A stretch of 64,000 nt of DNA, taken from positions 115,295 through 179,294 of the forward strand of contig NZ_WKRD01000009.1 in NCBI RefSeq assembly GCF_009680455.1, written 5' to 3'. A program made the position numbers and the translations under genes. A model generated the notes under the pieces. The model was given only the letters and a program-made list of their open reading frames with translations, was not told the DNA's origin and made no database searches. Origin of the DNA: Lachnospira eligens. GTDB lineage: Bacteria > Bacillota > Clostridia > Lachnospirales > Lachnospiraceae. Position 1 is the stretch's first letter. Each line of letters starts with the position of its first letter. Shown here in pieces: positions 35,182 through 46,600 of the stretch.

Positions 35182-37443
35182 ATGAGTGATCAGAATGTAA
35201 AAGCAGCACAAAAATATTTAAATGCGATGTTTGGTGGACATAAGGATTGGGTAAAACTGGATGAAGATGGAAAGACCGGAACAGCCGTGATGCAGGGAAT
35301 CATTCGTGCATTTCAGATTCAGAATGGAATCTCAACGATTACAGGAACGGTTGGACCACTTACTATTAATACCATGAAGAAGTTAGCCATTATTACAAAA
35401 ATGGATCCGAATGATACTCCGCAGGTTAATGTATGCTTGATTCAGTGTGCTCTGTTTTGCAAAGGATATGCTGCTGGAGGAATTACTGGAATTTATTATA
35501 CATCAGGAGTAAATGCAGTTAAAAAGATGCAGGAAAATGCAGGACTGGAAGTTACGGGCAAAATTGATTGGAAAGTTTGGTCTGGATTGTTATCCCTAAA
35601 CTGGTTTACAAAGGTTTCTGGTGGGGATTCCAATATTGTTCTTATTCAACAGCAATTAAATAGTGACTGGTCAGATGTTATTGGTGTTGGACCTTGTGAT
35701 GGAATTGCCTCAAGACAGACAATTTTGTCTTTAGTTGGTGCATTGCAGGCGGCTGAAGGAGTTACAACTGAATTAATTACAGATTTGAATTCAGTTAATT
35801 TTGGCGATGCAACAACAAATGCGTTTCCGGGTACATTACAGAACGGACAGAACTCGACGAAATATGTTCCATTTAATAAGATTGCTCAATACGGACTATA
35901 TTTTAACGGATATAATCCGGGAAGATTCGATGGCGTGTTTGATTCGACTACAGAGTCAAAGGTGTCAGAATTTCAGGAGTTTTATGGTCTGACAGGAATT
36001 GGACTTGTAACAAAAGGAAAAGTAAATGTTTCTACTATGAAATCATTGCTTACGAGTAAAGGCGATACAAACAGGGCAGCAAAAGCGTGTGACTGTGCAA
36101 CAGTATTAAATAAACAACAGGCATTAGATATAAAAAATGCAGGGTATACTCATGTAGGACGTTATCTGACAGGTTCTGTTGGAAAAGAACATACACCGAA
36201 ATATTTGACATCAACAGAAGTGAAAAACATTGAAAATGCAGGATTATCGGTATTCCCGATATATCAGGATGGAGGATATGAATTAAACTATTTTAAGGAT
36301 CCGTCCCAGGGAAGTGTTGATGCACAGACAGCAATTTTAGCAGCCGAGAGAATCGGTATACCAAGTGGAACGACTATATACTTTGCAGTGGATTTTGATT
36401 GTTATTCATATCAGATTGATACATTTATTATACCTTATTTTGAACAGATTCACATGATCTTTTTCAGTTCGACAAATGATAAAAATTATAAAGTCGGCAT
36501 TTATGCACCAAGATATGTATGTACTAAAGTTTATGAAGCAGGATTGGCAAGTAAATCATTTGTGGCAGATATGTCAACTGGATTTAGCTGTAATTTGGGA
36601 TATTCGATGCCGAAGAACTGGGCATTTGATCAATTTTGTGAGTTGAACTCATTTTCTTCATCACCTTCGTTCCCACTGGATAAAGATGCATATTCAGGGA
36701 GAGATACTGGATTTAAAAAGTTCGATGCCGTATCGACAAAAACAGATGAGGAAATAGCGCAAGAAAATCTTCGGGCAAAGGTAAAAATAGCACGAAATCA
36801 ATATGTCTATAATGTAATGGAGCCGCTTGGTTATCTGAATAAAATTATGGATGTGGGTGTGGAGTATGATAAGGAAATTTCACTGGGAACAATGATGAGT
36901 CCTCAAGGAGCAATTGATATTTCTACTAAAATATCCACATCGCTTGAAAGTTCAACTGGTAAAATTTATAATATAAAAGTGGATATAGGAAATGATGGAG
37001 AATTGACACAAACTTGCAAAAATCAAATTATGGAGATTTCATCAAATTTATCAGATACAGGTATAGAGGGAGCAGATAACTTTGGAAATACGATAGAAAA
37101 AATTGCTTTATCGGTTAAATCTGGTAATATTGCTTTTGAAATAAATAATGTTTTTGCCAATAGTGTAGAGTTTTCCATTGTATTTAGTACATCAGATTTG
37201 CTGCCAGAAGAGGAAAAAGAGTGGACAATATCGGTTGCTTTGATTTTTACAATGACATTAAATTCTAATAGTGGTCTTGAATTTAATGTTGTAGAATTCA
37301 CAAAAGAGCATAGTAATATACTGGCAGGAGCCGTAATATTAGTTCTTGCGGGTGCATTAGTTGTAAATGCAATTCCGTCAATTATTGCTTTATTTTCAGC
37401 TGGAGCAGGTACTGTTTTTGGTTTGTTGATTCAAGCGCTGTAA
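35182..37443 (+). CDS. Peptidoglycan-binding and DUF1906-type glycoside-hydrolase-like protein
   Basis: A 753-residue protein. Residues 1-300 hold repeated peptidoglycan-binding-like helices (RAFQIQNGISTITGTVGPLTINTMK; VSEFQEFYGLTGIGLVTKGKV). Residues ~301-513 fit the DUF1906/Rv2525c-like TIM-barrel family (KACDCATV, YTHVGRYLTG, GTTIYFAVDFD). Residues ~514-710 are unknown; the end is a long hydrophobic segment (LAGAVILVLAGALVV and a Gly/Ala-rich tail). There is no N-terminal signal peptide. It follows the T4SS hydrolase gene and precedes a membrane protein gene. A secreted wall-active effector is possible but unproved. The sequence becomes more AT-rich here than in the transfer genes. Confidence 0.78.
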   Translation: MSDQNVKAAQKYLNAMFGGHKDWVKLDEDGKTGTAVMQGIIRAFQIQNGISTITGTVGPLTINTMKKLAIITKMDPNDTPQVNVCLIQCALFCKGYAAGGITGIYYTSGVNAVKKMQENAGLEVTGKIDWKVWSGLLSLNWFTKVSGGDSNIVLIQQQLNSDWSDVIGVGPCDGIASRQTILSLVGALQAAEGVTTELITDLNSVNFGDATTNAFPGTLQNGQNSTKYVPFNKIAQYGLYFNGYNPGRFDGVFDSTTESKVSEFQEFYGLTGIGLVTKGKVNVSTMKSLLTSKGDTNRAAKACDCATVLNKQQALDIKNAGYTHVGRYLTGSVGKEHTPKYLTSTEVKNIENAGLSVFPIYQDGGYELNYFKDPSQGSVDAQTAILAAERIGIPSGTTIYFAVDFDCYSYQIDTFIIPYFEQIHMIFFSSTNDKNYKVGIYAPRYVCTKVYEAGLASKSFVADMSTGFSCNLGYSMPKNWAFDQFCELNSFSSSPSFPLDKDAYSGRDTGFKKFDAVSTKTDEEIAQENLRAKVKIARNQYVYNVMEPLGYLNKIMDVGVEYDKEISLGTMMSPQGAIDISTKISTSLESSTGKIYNIKVDIGNDGELTQTCKNQIMEISSNLSDTGIEGADNFGNTIEKIALSVKSGNIAFEINNVFANSVEFSIVFSTSDLLPEEEKEWTISVALIFTMTLNSNSGLEFNVVEFTKEHSNILAGAVILVLAGALVVNAIPSIIALFSAGAGTVFGLLIQAL

Positions 37444-37469
37444 ATTGTAAAAGAATAAAAGAGACAATG

Positions 37470-37504
37470 GCCAGAGGTTCGATTTTATAAAGAGGACCTC
37501 TGGC
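37470..37504 (+). other. Intercistronic hairpin
   Basis: GCCAGAGGT (37470-37478) pairs with ACCTCTGGC (37496-37504). Instead of a T run the ribosome site AAAAGGGGG follows, so it may tune expression of the next gene. Confidence 0.5.
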
Positions 37505-37523
37505 AAAAGGGGGATTAAGAAGA

Positions 37524-38084
37524 ATGCATATTAAATCAATTGTGTCAGATGAGGATAGGGAAGAATTAGAAAGAATGCTTTCGCTTGGGTTTATAATTCC
37601 TAATCAATTATTTAAAACAAGACAGAAAAGTAGAATGATTATCTATATTTTTACACCTGTAGAATTTTTACTGTCGATTAATTGTTATCTGTCGGAAAGT
37701 TATTTGATGTTTGGAATAGGGATTGGAACTTGTGTGGCTTGTGTGGCTTGGATTATTTGGTATCAAATGATTGGTAAAAATTTTGAAAAAAATGTTCATG
37801 AATTTGTCTGGGGTAGATCAGGATATGAAACGGTGGATATCGATGAAAACGCAATTAAAATAGATGAAGATCAAATTTATGAATTTAAAAATATTGATAG
37901 AATGTTCTTATATAAAAACTTCTTTTTTTTCATAACAAATGAAAAGAAAATATTTATATTTAAAACGACAGATATGGAGTCGGATGAACTTATAAAAATT
38001 ATTAAAACAACAGGGATTTTATTTGAAAAAAAAGAAAAACCATTTAATATTTATAAGTATTGTAAAAAAGGAAAAAGTTTTTAA
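37524..38084 (+). CDS. Two-helix membrane protein with YcxB-like C-terminal domain
   Basis: A 186-residue protein. After ~45 residues come two transmembrane helices (IIYIFTPVEFLLSINCYL and YLMFGIGIGTCVACVAWIIWY), then a cytoplasmic beta-rich part (VDIDENAIKIDEDQIYEFKNIDRMFLYKNFFFFITNEKKIFIF) as in the YcxB-like family. It is AT-rich like the gene upstream and forms a pair with it. Inference: immunity or partner of the DUF1906 protein; nothing in the sequence proves this. Confidence 0.6.
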   Translation: MHIKSIVSDEDREELERMLSLGFIIPNQLFKTRQKSRMIIYIFTPVEFLLSINCYLSESYLMFGIGIGTCVACVAWIIWYQMIGKNFEKNVHEFVWGRSGYETVDIDENAIKIDEDQIYEFKNIDRMFLYKNFFFFITNEKKIFIFKTTDMESDELIKIIKTTGILFEKKEKPFNIYKYCKKGKSF

Positions 38085-38094
38085 AAATAAGCAG

Positions 38095-38170
38095 AGGATG
38101 GTGGATTTATCATCCTTTTAGAGAAGAGCATGTATTTTAAAGGGAATCTGGTTTTGCAGGTTCCCTTTTT
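38095..38170 (+). terminator. Two terminators in tandem
   Basis: AGGATG (38095-38100) pairs with CATCCT (38111-38116) followed by TTT. Then a 12-bp stem, 38139-38150 with 38157-38168 (loop GTTTTG), is followed by T. The pair separates the wall-effector genes from the LytTR/kinase genes. Confidence 0.8.
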
Positions 38171-38487
38171 GCCATCAAAAACGTTGATGTTTTATCAAAT
38201 GACGCTAAAAATAAAAAGAATAATGCAGGGGGTGACATTATTAGTTATCGCTGTAATATTTGGATAAAATATAAATAAAACATAAAAAATATAAATAAAT
38301 TATAAAATGGCGACAGTTTTTTCTTGTTCAAGTGTTTATTATATAGAGGACAAAATAAGACAGCAAAGGAAGTGGTGCTGTTGCACCAGAAAAATGACAC
38401 AAAATTAGTGATGTCCATTCGGGAAAAGAATTGAAGGGGATTCTTTTCCCTATTTGTCGCGTTACGAAAGACTGAGGGTGAGAAAAT
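38171..38487 (+). promoter_or_regulatory. Leader region of the LytTR/GHKL operon
   Basis: This 317-bp gap has no gene. Its first part is very AT-rich. It contains the hairpin TGGTGC-TGTT-GCACCA (38373-38388) and a perfect 11-bp stem GGGAAAAGAAT/ATTCTTTTCCC (38421-38450) ending ~37 bp before the start codon. A promoter and a structured mRNA leader are likely; no exact -10/-35 pair stands out. Confidence 0.45.
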
Positions 38488-39201
38488 ATGCTAGAACTTG
38501 CAATCTGTGATGATGACATCATTCTATGTAATTGGTTAGAACAGAAGCTGCTCCATTATGGGAAAGCGAATGACTGTCAGATATCTGTAGAAATATACTA
38601 TTCTGCGGAGCAGCTTCTTAACAGGCTGGAAGAAGAATCCTACGATATGTTATTCCTTGATATTTGTCTGGAACATGAGAATGGAATTGATATCGGAACG
38701 GAGATACGAAAGAAAAATTATGGAAAAGAACTGCGCATTACCTATATTTCAACATATCAGGAATATGCTATGAAATTATTTCGCATTCATCCATTTGATT
38801 TTCTTGTAAAGCCAATCCGAGAGGAAGAACTTTTCCGGGTGATAGGTGAATTACGGGAACTGTTAAAAGAACGGAAGAAGATATTTGAATATACGGATAC
38901 AAAAGGAATCCACAAAATTTCTTATGACAAGATCCTGTATTTTTATAGTCTGGGAAAAAGAGTACATATCGTGACATCGGAAAAAGAATATGAATATCGA
39001 GGAAAATTAAAGGATGTAGCGGATATAACAGAAGAATATTTCTTACTGATCCACAAGTCCTATCTCATCAATATGGAACACGTGGAGCATTACGAATATG
39101 ACAACGTGGTTATGAAAGACAAGACACGTCTCAGTATCAGTAAAGCAAATCGCAAGAAGGTTAGAGAAAGACTATTACAAACGGAGAAGAAAAGATTATG
39201 A
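38488..39201 (+). CDS. LytTR-family response regulator (AgrA-like)
   Basis: A 237-residue two-component regulator. The receiver domain has the acidic pair CDDD near the N-terminus, the phospho-acceptor Asp in YDMLFLDICLE, and the Lys in FLVKPI. The C-terminal LytTR DNA-binding domain (~135-235) has ILYFYSLGKRVHIVTSEKEYEYRGKL and FLLIHKSYLINMEHVEHYE. LytTR proteins bind pairs of short direct repeats spaced by two helical turns. It overlaps the sensor gene by 4 bp. The likely target is the large RHS gene downstream. Confidence 0.92.
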   Translation: MLELAICDDDIILCNWLEQKLLHYGKANDCQISVEIYYSAEQLLNRLEEESYDMLFLDICLEHENGIDIGTEIRKKNYGKELRITYISTYQEYAMKLFRIHPFDFLVKPIREEELFRVIGELRELLKERKKIFEYTDTKGIHKISYDKILYFYSLGKRVHIVTSEKEYEYRGKLKDVADITEEYFLLIHKSYLINMEHVEHYEYDNVVMKDKTRLSISKANRKKVRERLLQTEKKRL

Positions 39202-40472
39202 ATATACATTTGATCACTTATCTGACAAGTAAATTATTCTGGATTTATATTGTGTTCCGTTACAATACCATCCTGTATCCTCAAAATGAGGATACACAAA
39301 AGCTATTTGCATATTTTTGTGCATATCTGCTTTCCTGCTGGGGAAGTATGCAGTGGGGAACGATGTACGGAGATCTGATCTTTGAGCTGATCGCTCTGTT
39401 AATTATAACAGTGGCATATCAGGCAGACTGGCAACATCATGTCTGGAATACACTTATGGTATATATTATGGGAATTTTATGTAATGGGATTCCAATCGTG
39501 TTCTTTCAACGGTATGCGGTAGCAAGAAATCCGGTACATCATCACATGGGACCGGGAACTATCGTAATGGGAAATTTTATATTCTTTTTACTGGAAGTCA
39601 TTATTGAAAGAAAAGTGGATGTAAAGAGAAGTTATTATATAAAGAACAGTCATTGGCTGGCTATGCTTTCTGTCCCGGTGATCAGTATTATAGTCTGCAT
39701 CAGGATATTGCTGCCAGACAGAAGAGGTGTGCGGTCTACGATTGTATTATTCTTACTGTTTATCAATGTATTTATTTTCTATCTGCACGATGAGGTTCAG
39801 AAAAGTTATATTGAAACAGCAAAACAGGAAGAGATGAAGATTCAGATGAGCCAGTATGCAAAAGAACTGGAGATGATGATGAAATCACAGGACAGGCTGA
39901 ATAAGATACATCATGATTATAAACACCATCTTACAACGATAGGTGCAATGGCAAAAACGGGAGGAAATGAAGAGATTCTATCGTATCTGAAACAAATGGA
40001 GAATATAGCCGGAACAGCCTTATGTCATCATTTATATACAGAAAACCGTAATATGAATAATCTGCTGAATTATATTTTGGAAGATGTGAAATCAGTAATT
40101 GAAAAGCCAGAGATTTCTGTGGAAATACCGAATCATATAGGGAAAGAATTATTTGACCTAAGTATAGTTGTGGGAAATCTTATGGATAATGCCATTCGTG
40201 GGGCGGCAGCTTCAGACGAACGGAGATTATCGTTTCAGATGTATTATGGAAAAGGAATCATGAATATCCAGATTGAGAATAGCATAAAAGATACACCAAA
40301 AGTGAGGAATGGAATTTATCTGACAACGAAAAGCAGGAAAGAAGGACATGGAATAGGATTACAGAATGTGAAACTTGTAGTAGAAAAGTATCATGGTCAG
40401 ATGGAGATCTGCCATACGGAGAAATCCTTTCAAGTGAAAATATTATTATATATGAAATTAGATGAAAAATAG
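39198..40472 (+). CDS. AgrC-like GHKL sensor histidine kinase
   Basis: A 424-residue membrane kinase. Residues 1-210 form six or so helices; the coiled region (~215-250) leads to the phospho-acceptor helix DRLNKIHHDYKHHLTTIG (His in HHDYKHH). The GHKL ATPase has the N box VVGNLMDNAIRGA and the G box GHGIGLQNVKLVVEKYHG. This is the AgrC/ComD-type layout that senses small peptides. No AgrD-like peptide or AgrB protease gene is adjacent, so the signal may be encoded elsewhere. Confidence 0.9.
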   Translation: MNIHLITYLTSKLFWIYIVFRYNTILYPQNEDTQKLFAYFCAYLLSCWGSMQWGTMYGDLIFELIALLIITVAYQADWQHHVWNTLMVYIMGILCNGIPIVFFQRYAVARNPVHHHMGPGTIVMGNFIFFLLEVIIERKVDVKRSYYIKNSHWLAMLSVPVISIIVCIRILLPDRRGVRSTIVLFLLFINVFIFYLHDEVQKSYIETAKQEEMKIQMSQYAKELEMMMKSQDRLNKIHHDYKHHLTTIGAMAKTGGNEEILSYLKQMENIAGTALCHHLYTENRNMNNLLNYILEDVKSVIEKPEISVEIPNHIGKELFDLSIVVGNLMDNAIRGAAASDERRLSFQMYYGKGIMNIQIENSIKDTPKVRNGIYLTTKSRKEGHGIGLQNVKLVVEKYHGQMEICHTEKSFQVKILLYMKLDEK

Positions 40473-40500
40473 TAAGGCGATGGTGTCTTACTATTTTTTT
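40469..40500 (+). terminator. Terminator at the end of the sensor kinase gene
   Basis: ATAGTAAG (40469-40476) pairs with CTTACTAT (40487-40494), followed by a run of T. It overlaps the stop codon. Confidence 0.85.
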
Positions 40501-40511
40501 CGACCGATTTC

Positions 40512-40580
40512 GTCTATTTTTGCCACCTCAAGGGTCATTTTTACCATTTGTGAAAATTTTTTGATTTTTTAGATTATAGT
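40512..40580 (+). promoter_or_regulatory. Putative LytTR operator pair and promoter of the RHS gene
   Basis: GTCTATTTTTGCCA (from 40512) and GTCATTTTTACCA (from 40534) form a direct repeat with 22-bp spacing, two helical turns, as known for AgrA/LytTR sites. The -10 candidate TATAGT (40575-40580) has no good -35, which fits a promoter needing an activator. The gene's ribosome site AAAGGAGGG follows at about 40600, with a second GAGGGAG before the ATG. Confidence 0.6.
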
Positions 40581-40664
40581 AGTGCCAAAGTCAGAAAAAA
40601 AGGAGGGTAGCGGTTATTTTTTTAAGGAATTATAGAAAAAGATTACAAGAGGGAGAAAGAGACT

Positions 40665-43600
40665 ATGAAGAGATTTCGAAAGTCGGCTATAGCCTTAGTA
40701 CTTGCACTCCTGATGGCACTACAGGGAACAGAACCTATCTTTGTACAGGCAAAAGAGGCCATTGAGGATGTACAGAAGAATGCAGATTTCTCCAGACCAG
40801 AGGCTTTGACTGAAGAGGAAGCCGGGATAACAGATTCCACATCTGGAGAACAAGATAAGAGTCAGCAGTCTGATGCGGACGTACAAAATGAAACGACGCC
40901 ATCAGAAGATACAGAGATTCAGGAAGAACAGACAACTCCAGCGGAAGAAACAGAAGAAAATCCGCAGGAAAAAGAAGTGGAGTTGAAAGAACCTCAGGAT
41001 TACTATCCGATTCCGGAAGAACCGGAAGGTGAACTGATCGATTATGATGCCATTTCCAAGACTTATAAGACAGGAGACAAGCAGTATACAACCGTTTATG
41101 GAGGTTATGTCGGAACTTATAAGAATGAGGATGGAGATACCGAGCTGGTTGATAATACACTTGTAAAACCAGAAGAAGCAGATACTCCGGCATCCGAAGA
41201 AGCACAGGAAGCCAGCAGTGTAGTGGCAACTGAGGAAAAGGAAGAGAAAACAGAAGTTTATCAGAACAAGGCAAACGATTATGCCATCCTTCTTCCGGAA
41301 CAGATGTCAGAAGAGAATGGTGTAACGATTGAAAATGGAAAGACCAGAATCGGAATCATTCCAGTAGATGGAGATTATACACATTCTGTTATTAAGGATA
41401 ATGCGATCCTTTATAATGAAGTTTACGAGGGCGCAGATGTTCAGTATACAGTACTGGATTCCAGTATCAAAGAAGATATCGTACTTCAGCAGCCAACAGA
41501 CAGGGAAGTCTATGAATACGAGCTGCAGATTCCGGGGTATCAGGCAGAAGTAAAAGACAATCAGGTCTATATCTATCCGGAAGGGAAGACAATCAAAGAT
41601 GCAAAGTATCTTCTGGAGACTCCATCAATGGAAGATGCTGCCGGGGAAATCAGTTTCCTGATCACATTGGAACTTCGGGAAGAAGAGGGAAAAACAATCC
41701 TGACCGTAAAACCAGACAGGGATTGGCTTTCGGCAGAAGAACGTCAGTATCCGGTCAGGATCGATCCGACACCAGTGGAAATCCAGAAGAGTTCCTTTAA
41801 CATGATTGGTGTGGAAGAGGGAAGTCCAACCAGCCAGATTGGAGATAACAATTATCCGTATGTTGGATTTGATGATGGTATTAAGTCTGGAAACCTTGCA
41901 GGATTTGGAACAGCACACCAGAACTGCCGGACTTATATCAAAGTAAATTCAAATTTTAGTCAGATTCCGAAAGATTCCAAAATTGACAGTGCAACATTTG
42001 CAGTCAGTCAGAAAACTGCATACAGTGGTGGTGCATCCCAGTTTGGACTTTATCGTGTAGATCAGTCGTGGAACACCTCCATCACATGGAAAACAAAACC
42101 AGTAAATCTTACGTTCCAGGATGTACAGAATGCAAGTACCAGCAGGAACAGCTATATCAATTATGACGTTAAAGATCTGGTTAATGACTGGGTGCAGGGA
42201 ACTCATGCGAATAACGGATTTGCACTGGTAGCCATTGCCGAGGCAAATAACCTTGGAGCTTCTATGCAGTGTGAGGTACTGAATAACAGGGCATCCGTTT
42301 ATGGACCGAAACTCAGTATTCAGTGGTCACCGGCTGAAGATCCATATCTGCGAGATATGTCACTGGATGAAACAACGATCCTGCTTCGCCCGATGACAGA
42401 AAAGAATACCAATGGAAAACTGAAATTTGATGCCGTATTTGCAGACGGAATTGCAAAGAGCAAATCTACAGTAGAGTATTATCTGCTCCCAGATGAGGAA
42501 AAAGAAGAGCATCACGAAACAGATGCAAAACCATTGTATTCCTATCCAGACAGCACGGAATACAATAAGCAGTTCCCGGAGGCGAATAAGTATTACAGCA
42601 AAGATTCCAACTGGCAGAGTGCTTTGTATTCAGGACTGACAAAAGATAAACTCTATAAAATAAAAGCAAAAGCATCAAAAGAAATCGATGGCAAACTGGA
42701 AACGGGAAAAGAAGTGACCAGTGACAGCTTTGTGATTTATGAAGTGAAGCAGTTTGATACATTCCCGAAGATTGCAAAATATTATGGTGTTCCGCTTAAG
42801 AACATTATGAAAGACAATCAGGTGATGGACGCACTGGTAGTTGCAAATAATACGATTTTTATCCGTAACCCACAGACAAATGTTCCATATAGTCCTGCAC
42901 CGCTTACCGATCAGGATAAGATGCGGATTGACGGAGCATTGATGGGAAGAGGCCTGCACTGTGAATTTGGATTTGAGCCGGTCAATTTAAATACCGGTAA
43001 CTTCTATATGGATCAGTCCGATGCGACGATGAATGAGCTGAATGGGGAATTCTCCATTACAAGAAGCTACAATTCCAAAGGAACAGACCAGCATTCCATG
43101 TTCGGACGTGGATGGAGCTTTAACTATGACCAGTCACTTTCTCAGATGGAGGACGGAAACCTTCTGTATATGAGAGGGGACGGAAGTTATCTGATCTTTG
43201 ATAAGAATGAAGATGGAAACTACACTGCTCCGGATGGTTATGTATACGATTTAAAAACAGTCAGCTATAAAGATACAGACCATGACTACATCGGATGGGA
43301 ACTGACAGATGCGGATCAGAGCGTCTGGTCATTTGATAAATACGGAATCTTACGATATGTAACGGATGTGAATGGATTTAAGACAGTATTAGATTATGAC
43401 GATGATTATAATCTGAGCAAGATTACCACACCATCCGGCAAGACGTTTGGGGTAAAACAGGATAAATTCGGTCATATTAAGGAACTGTCCCTTCCAGACG
43501 GTGGAAAAGTTTCTTACAAATATGATGAGCAGGGAAATCTGGTATCTGTAACAGACCCGAATGGAACAACAAAAGAATATCAGTATGATGATGACAGCCG

Positions 43601-46600
43601 TATGACAAGCTGGAAAGATGAGAATGGCAATACGGTTGTAAAGAATACTTACGATAAAGAAGGAAGAGTCGTAGAGCAGACCGATGCAGAAAAAGGAACG
43701 GCAACTTTCAAGTACGGAAAGAATTCTACTACAACAACGGATAACGAAGGAAATAAGACCGTTTATCATTATGATGATCAGTACCGCACGACCTCCATTG
43801 AATATCCGGATGGAACAACCTGTGAAAAGACTTATAATGCAGAAAATCAGCTTGCTTCCGAAACGACAGCAGCCGGAACAAAAACTTACACTTATGATGC
43901 ATTTGGTAATGTAGCAACGGAGACAAGAGAGGATGGAAAGACAGCCTCCTATACTTATAATGAGCAGAATAAGCTGACCAGTGCAACTGGATATAACGGA
44001 GCAACGGTTACTTACAGTTATGACGGTAATGGAAATATGGTCACATCTACAAAACCGGATGGAACAGCCATTACCTATACTTACGATGACAAACATCGTA
44101 TGGTATCCCAGACAGACGGCAGAGGTGTCACAACAACGTATTCGTATGACGGACCGAACATGACCGGATATGTGGATGGAAATGGAGCAGCATGGGGATT
44201 CACGTATGACGCGATGAATCGTGCAGTTACCATGACAGATCCACTTGGACATGTAACCTCGAACAGTTACGATGCGAATGGCAATCTGACTTCCAAGACA
44301 GCAGCCGATGGCGGTGTGACCGCTTATACACTGGATGGTGTGGGAAATATTACAGCAAGTACTGATGCACTGGGGAATACCACCACTTATACTTATGATA
44401 AGATGTACAACATGACCAGTGGTACAGATCCGAAAGGAAATCAGATCAGCTACGCTTATGATAAGAATTATCAGCAGGTCAAAGCAACCGATGCAAAAGG
44501 AAATACAATTACTTATAAGTATGACAGCATGGGACGTGTCATAGAAGAGAGTAATAAAGATTTTGGAACAAAGCTCTATGAATATGACAAAGCAGGAAAT
44601 CTGAAAAAATATACCGACGGAAATGGAAATGCAACCGTATCCAAGTTTGATTCCCTTGGACAGGTGCTTCAGTCCAAAGATGCAGTTGGTAATGTAACCA
44701 AATATGAATATGACGCATTAGGAAATGAAACAAAGATTACCTATGGAGATGGAAGCAGCCATTCCAAGGAATATGATAACTGCGGAAGGCTCGCTAAAGA
44801 GACAGATGAATTAGGTGCAGTTATCACTTACGCTTATGATGCGGCAGACAATCTGGTATCAAAATCAGATGACAGTGGAAGAACCTGGACTTATACCTAT
44901 GATAATACAGGAAACCGCTTAAGTGAAACCAACCCAGAAGGTGGAACTACCACATATACTTATGATAAAGCAGGAAATCTGGTATCTTCTACCGATGAAG
45001 AGGGAAGAACAGATACTTATGCTTACGACAAGGCAGGAAATCTTACTACATCCAAAGATGCCCTTGGATATACCGTATCCATGAAGTATGACTTAAATGG
45101 AAATCTGGTATCCTCTACCGATGAAAATGGAAATACCAGTACCATGACTTACGATGGTAATGGAAACATGACATCGGTAACCGATGCAAAGGGCAACATT
45201 ACAGCAATGAAATATGATTCCACCGACAATCTGGAACAGACGGTGGACGCCCTGAAAGGAAAGACCACTTACGAATACGATTCACAGGGCAACAGCACAA
45301 AGATGACAGATGCCCTTGGTAATGCGTATGTTTATGCGTATGACCATGAAGGAAATAACACATTGATCACACTTCCGACAGGAGATAAAGTCCAGATGGA
45401 ATATGATGCCATCGGACAGCTTATCAAGTGTACGGATGCACAGGGACTTGTCATTACCTATCAGTATGACGGAGCAGGCAACCTGATCCATTCCTCCGAC
45501 AATGGTGGAAACAGCATGGATTATACTTATGATGGTGCCGGAAATGTACTGACACAGACCGATGAACTTGGCAGGACAGCAACATACAAGTACGATCAAT
45601 ACGGCAGACTCCTGAAACTTACTGAAGCAGACGGAAGTACCACATCTTATGAATATGATGTTATGGACCGCATTACAACGGTAACGGATGCGGAAGGTCA
45701 TAAAACAACCTTTACCTACGATAAAGTCGGCAACCAGTTATCCATGACAGAAGAAGAGGAAGCCACATATAAATACGCTTACGATAAGAAAGACCGGGTT
45801 ATCTCTCAGACAAATCCACTGGGAGCATCCAGCACCTTTAAGTATGACGGAAATGATAATGTGATGGAATCTGTCGATGAAAACGGTACGGTTACCAAGT
45901 ATACTTACGATAAAAATGACAACCTCGTATCCCAGACAGACGGAAATGGAAATACGACAACCTACCAGTATGATGAACTGGACCGCAAGATCGGTGAGAC
46001 TTCTCCGTTAAAAGAAACAAATGAATACCGTTATGATGCCATTGGCAATCTTACCAAATCAAAAGATCCGATGGGACTCATTACCGAATACAAATATGAC
46101 AGCCTGAGTAACATGACGGAACAGATTTCTCCAAAGGGAGCAGTTACCAAATATGATTACGACAAGCATGGCAATGTCATTTCTGTAACGGATGCAAAGG
46201 GAAATGAGACACAGTACAGTGTTGACCTGAATGACAATGTCACAAAGATGACACAGGCGAATGGCGGAGAGTATACCTACAGTTATGATAAAGCCGGACG
46301 TCTGAAGAGTATGACCAGTCCACTGGGTTATACCAAGAATTTCGCTTATGATAAAGTGGACAACGTGGTAAAAGAAAGCGACAGCTTAAAGAGTACCACA
46401 ACTTATACGTACGATAAGCTCCACAACATGAAGTCTTCTACCAATGCACTGGATGGAACAACCAGCTTTTCTTATGATAAGTATGGCAATCTGGTGAAGG
46501 AGACAGATCCACTTGGACGGAGCAATACCTACAGTTATGACCTGGCAGGCCAGATGACTTCTGCAGCCGATCCGCTTGGTAAGATAACTGCTTATACTTA

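Noticed and set aside
43389..44252. Long open frames on the minus strand opposite the YD-repeat gene (for example 287 codons)
   Set aside because: They mirror the codon periodicity of the repeats, have no ribosome sites, and the plus-strand protein is unmistakable.
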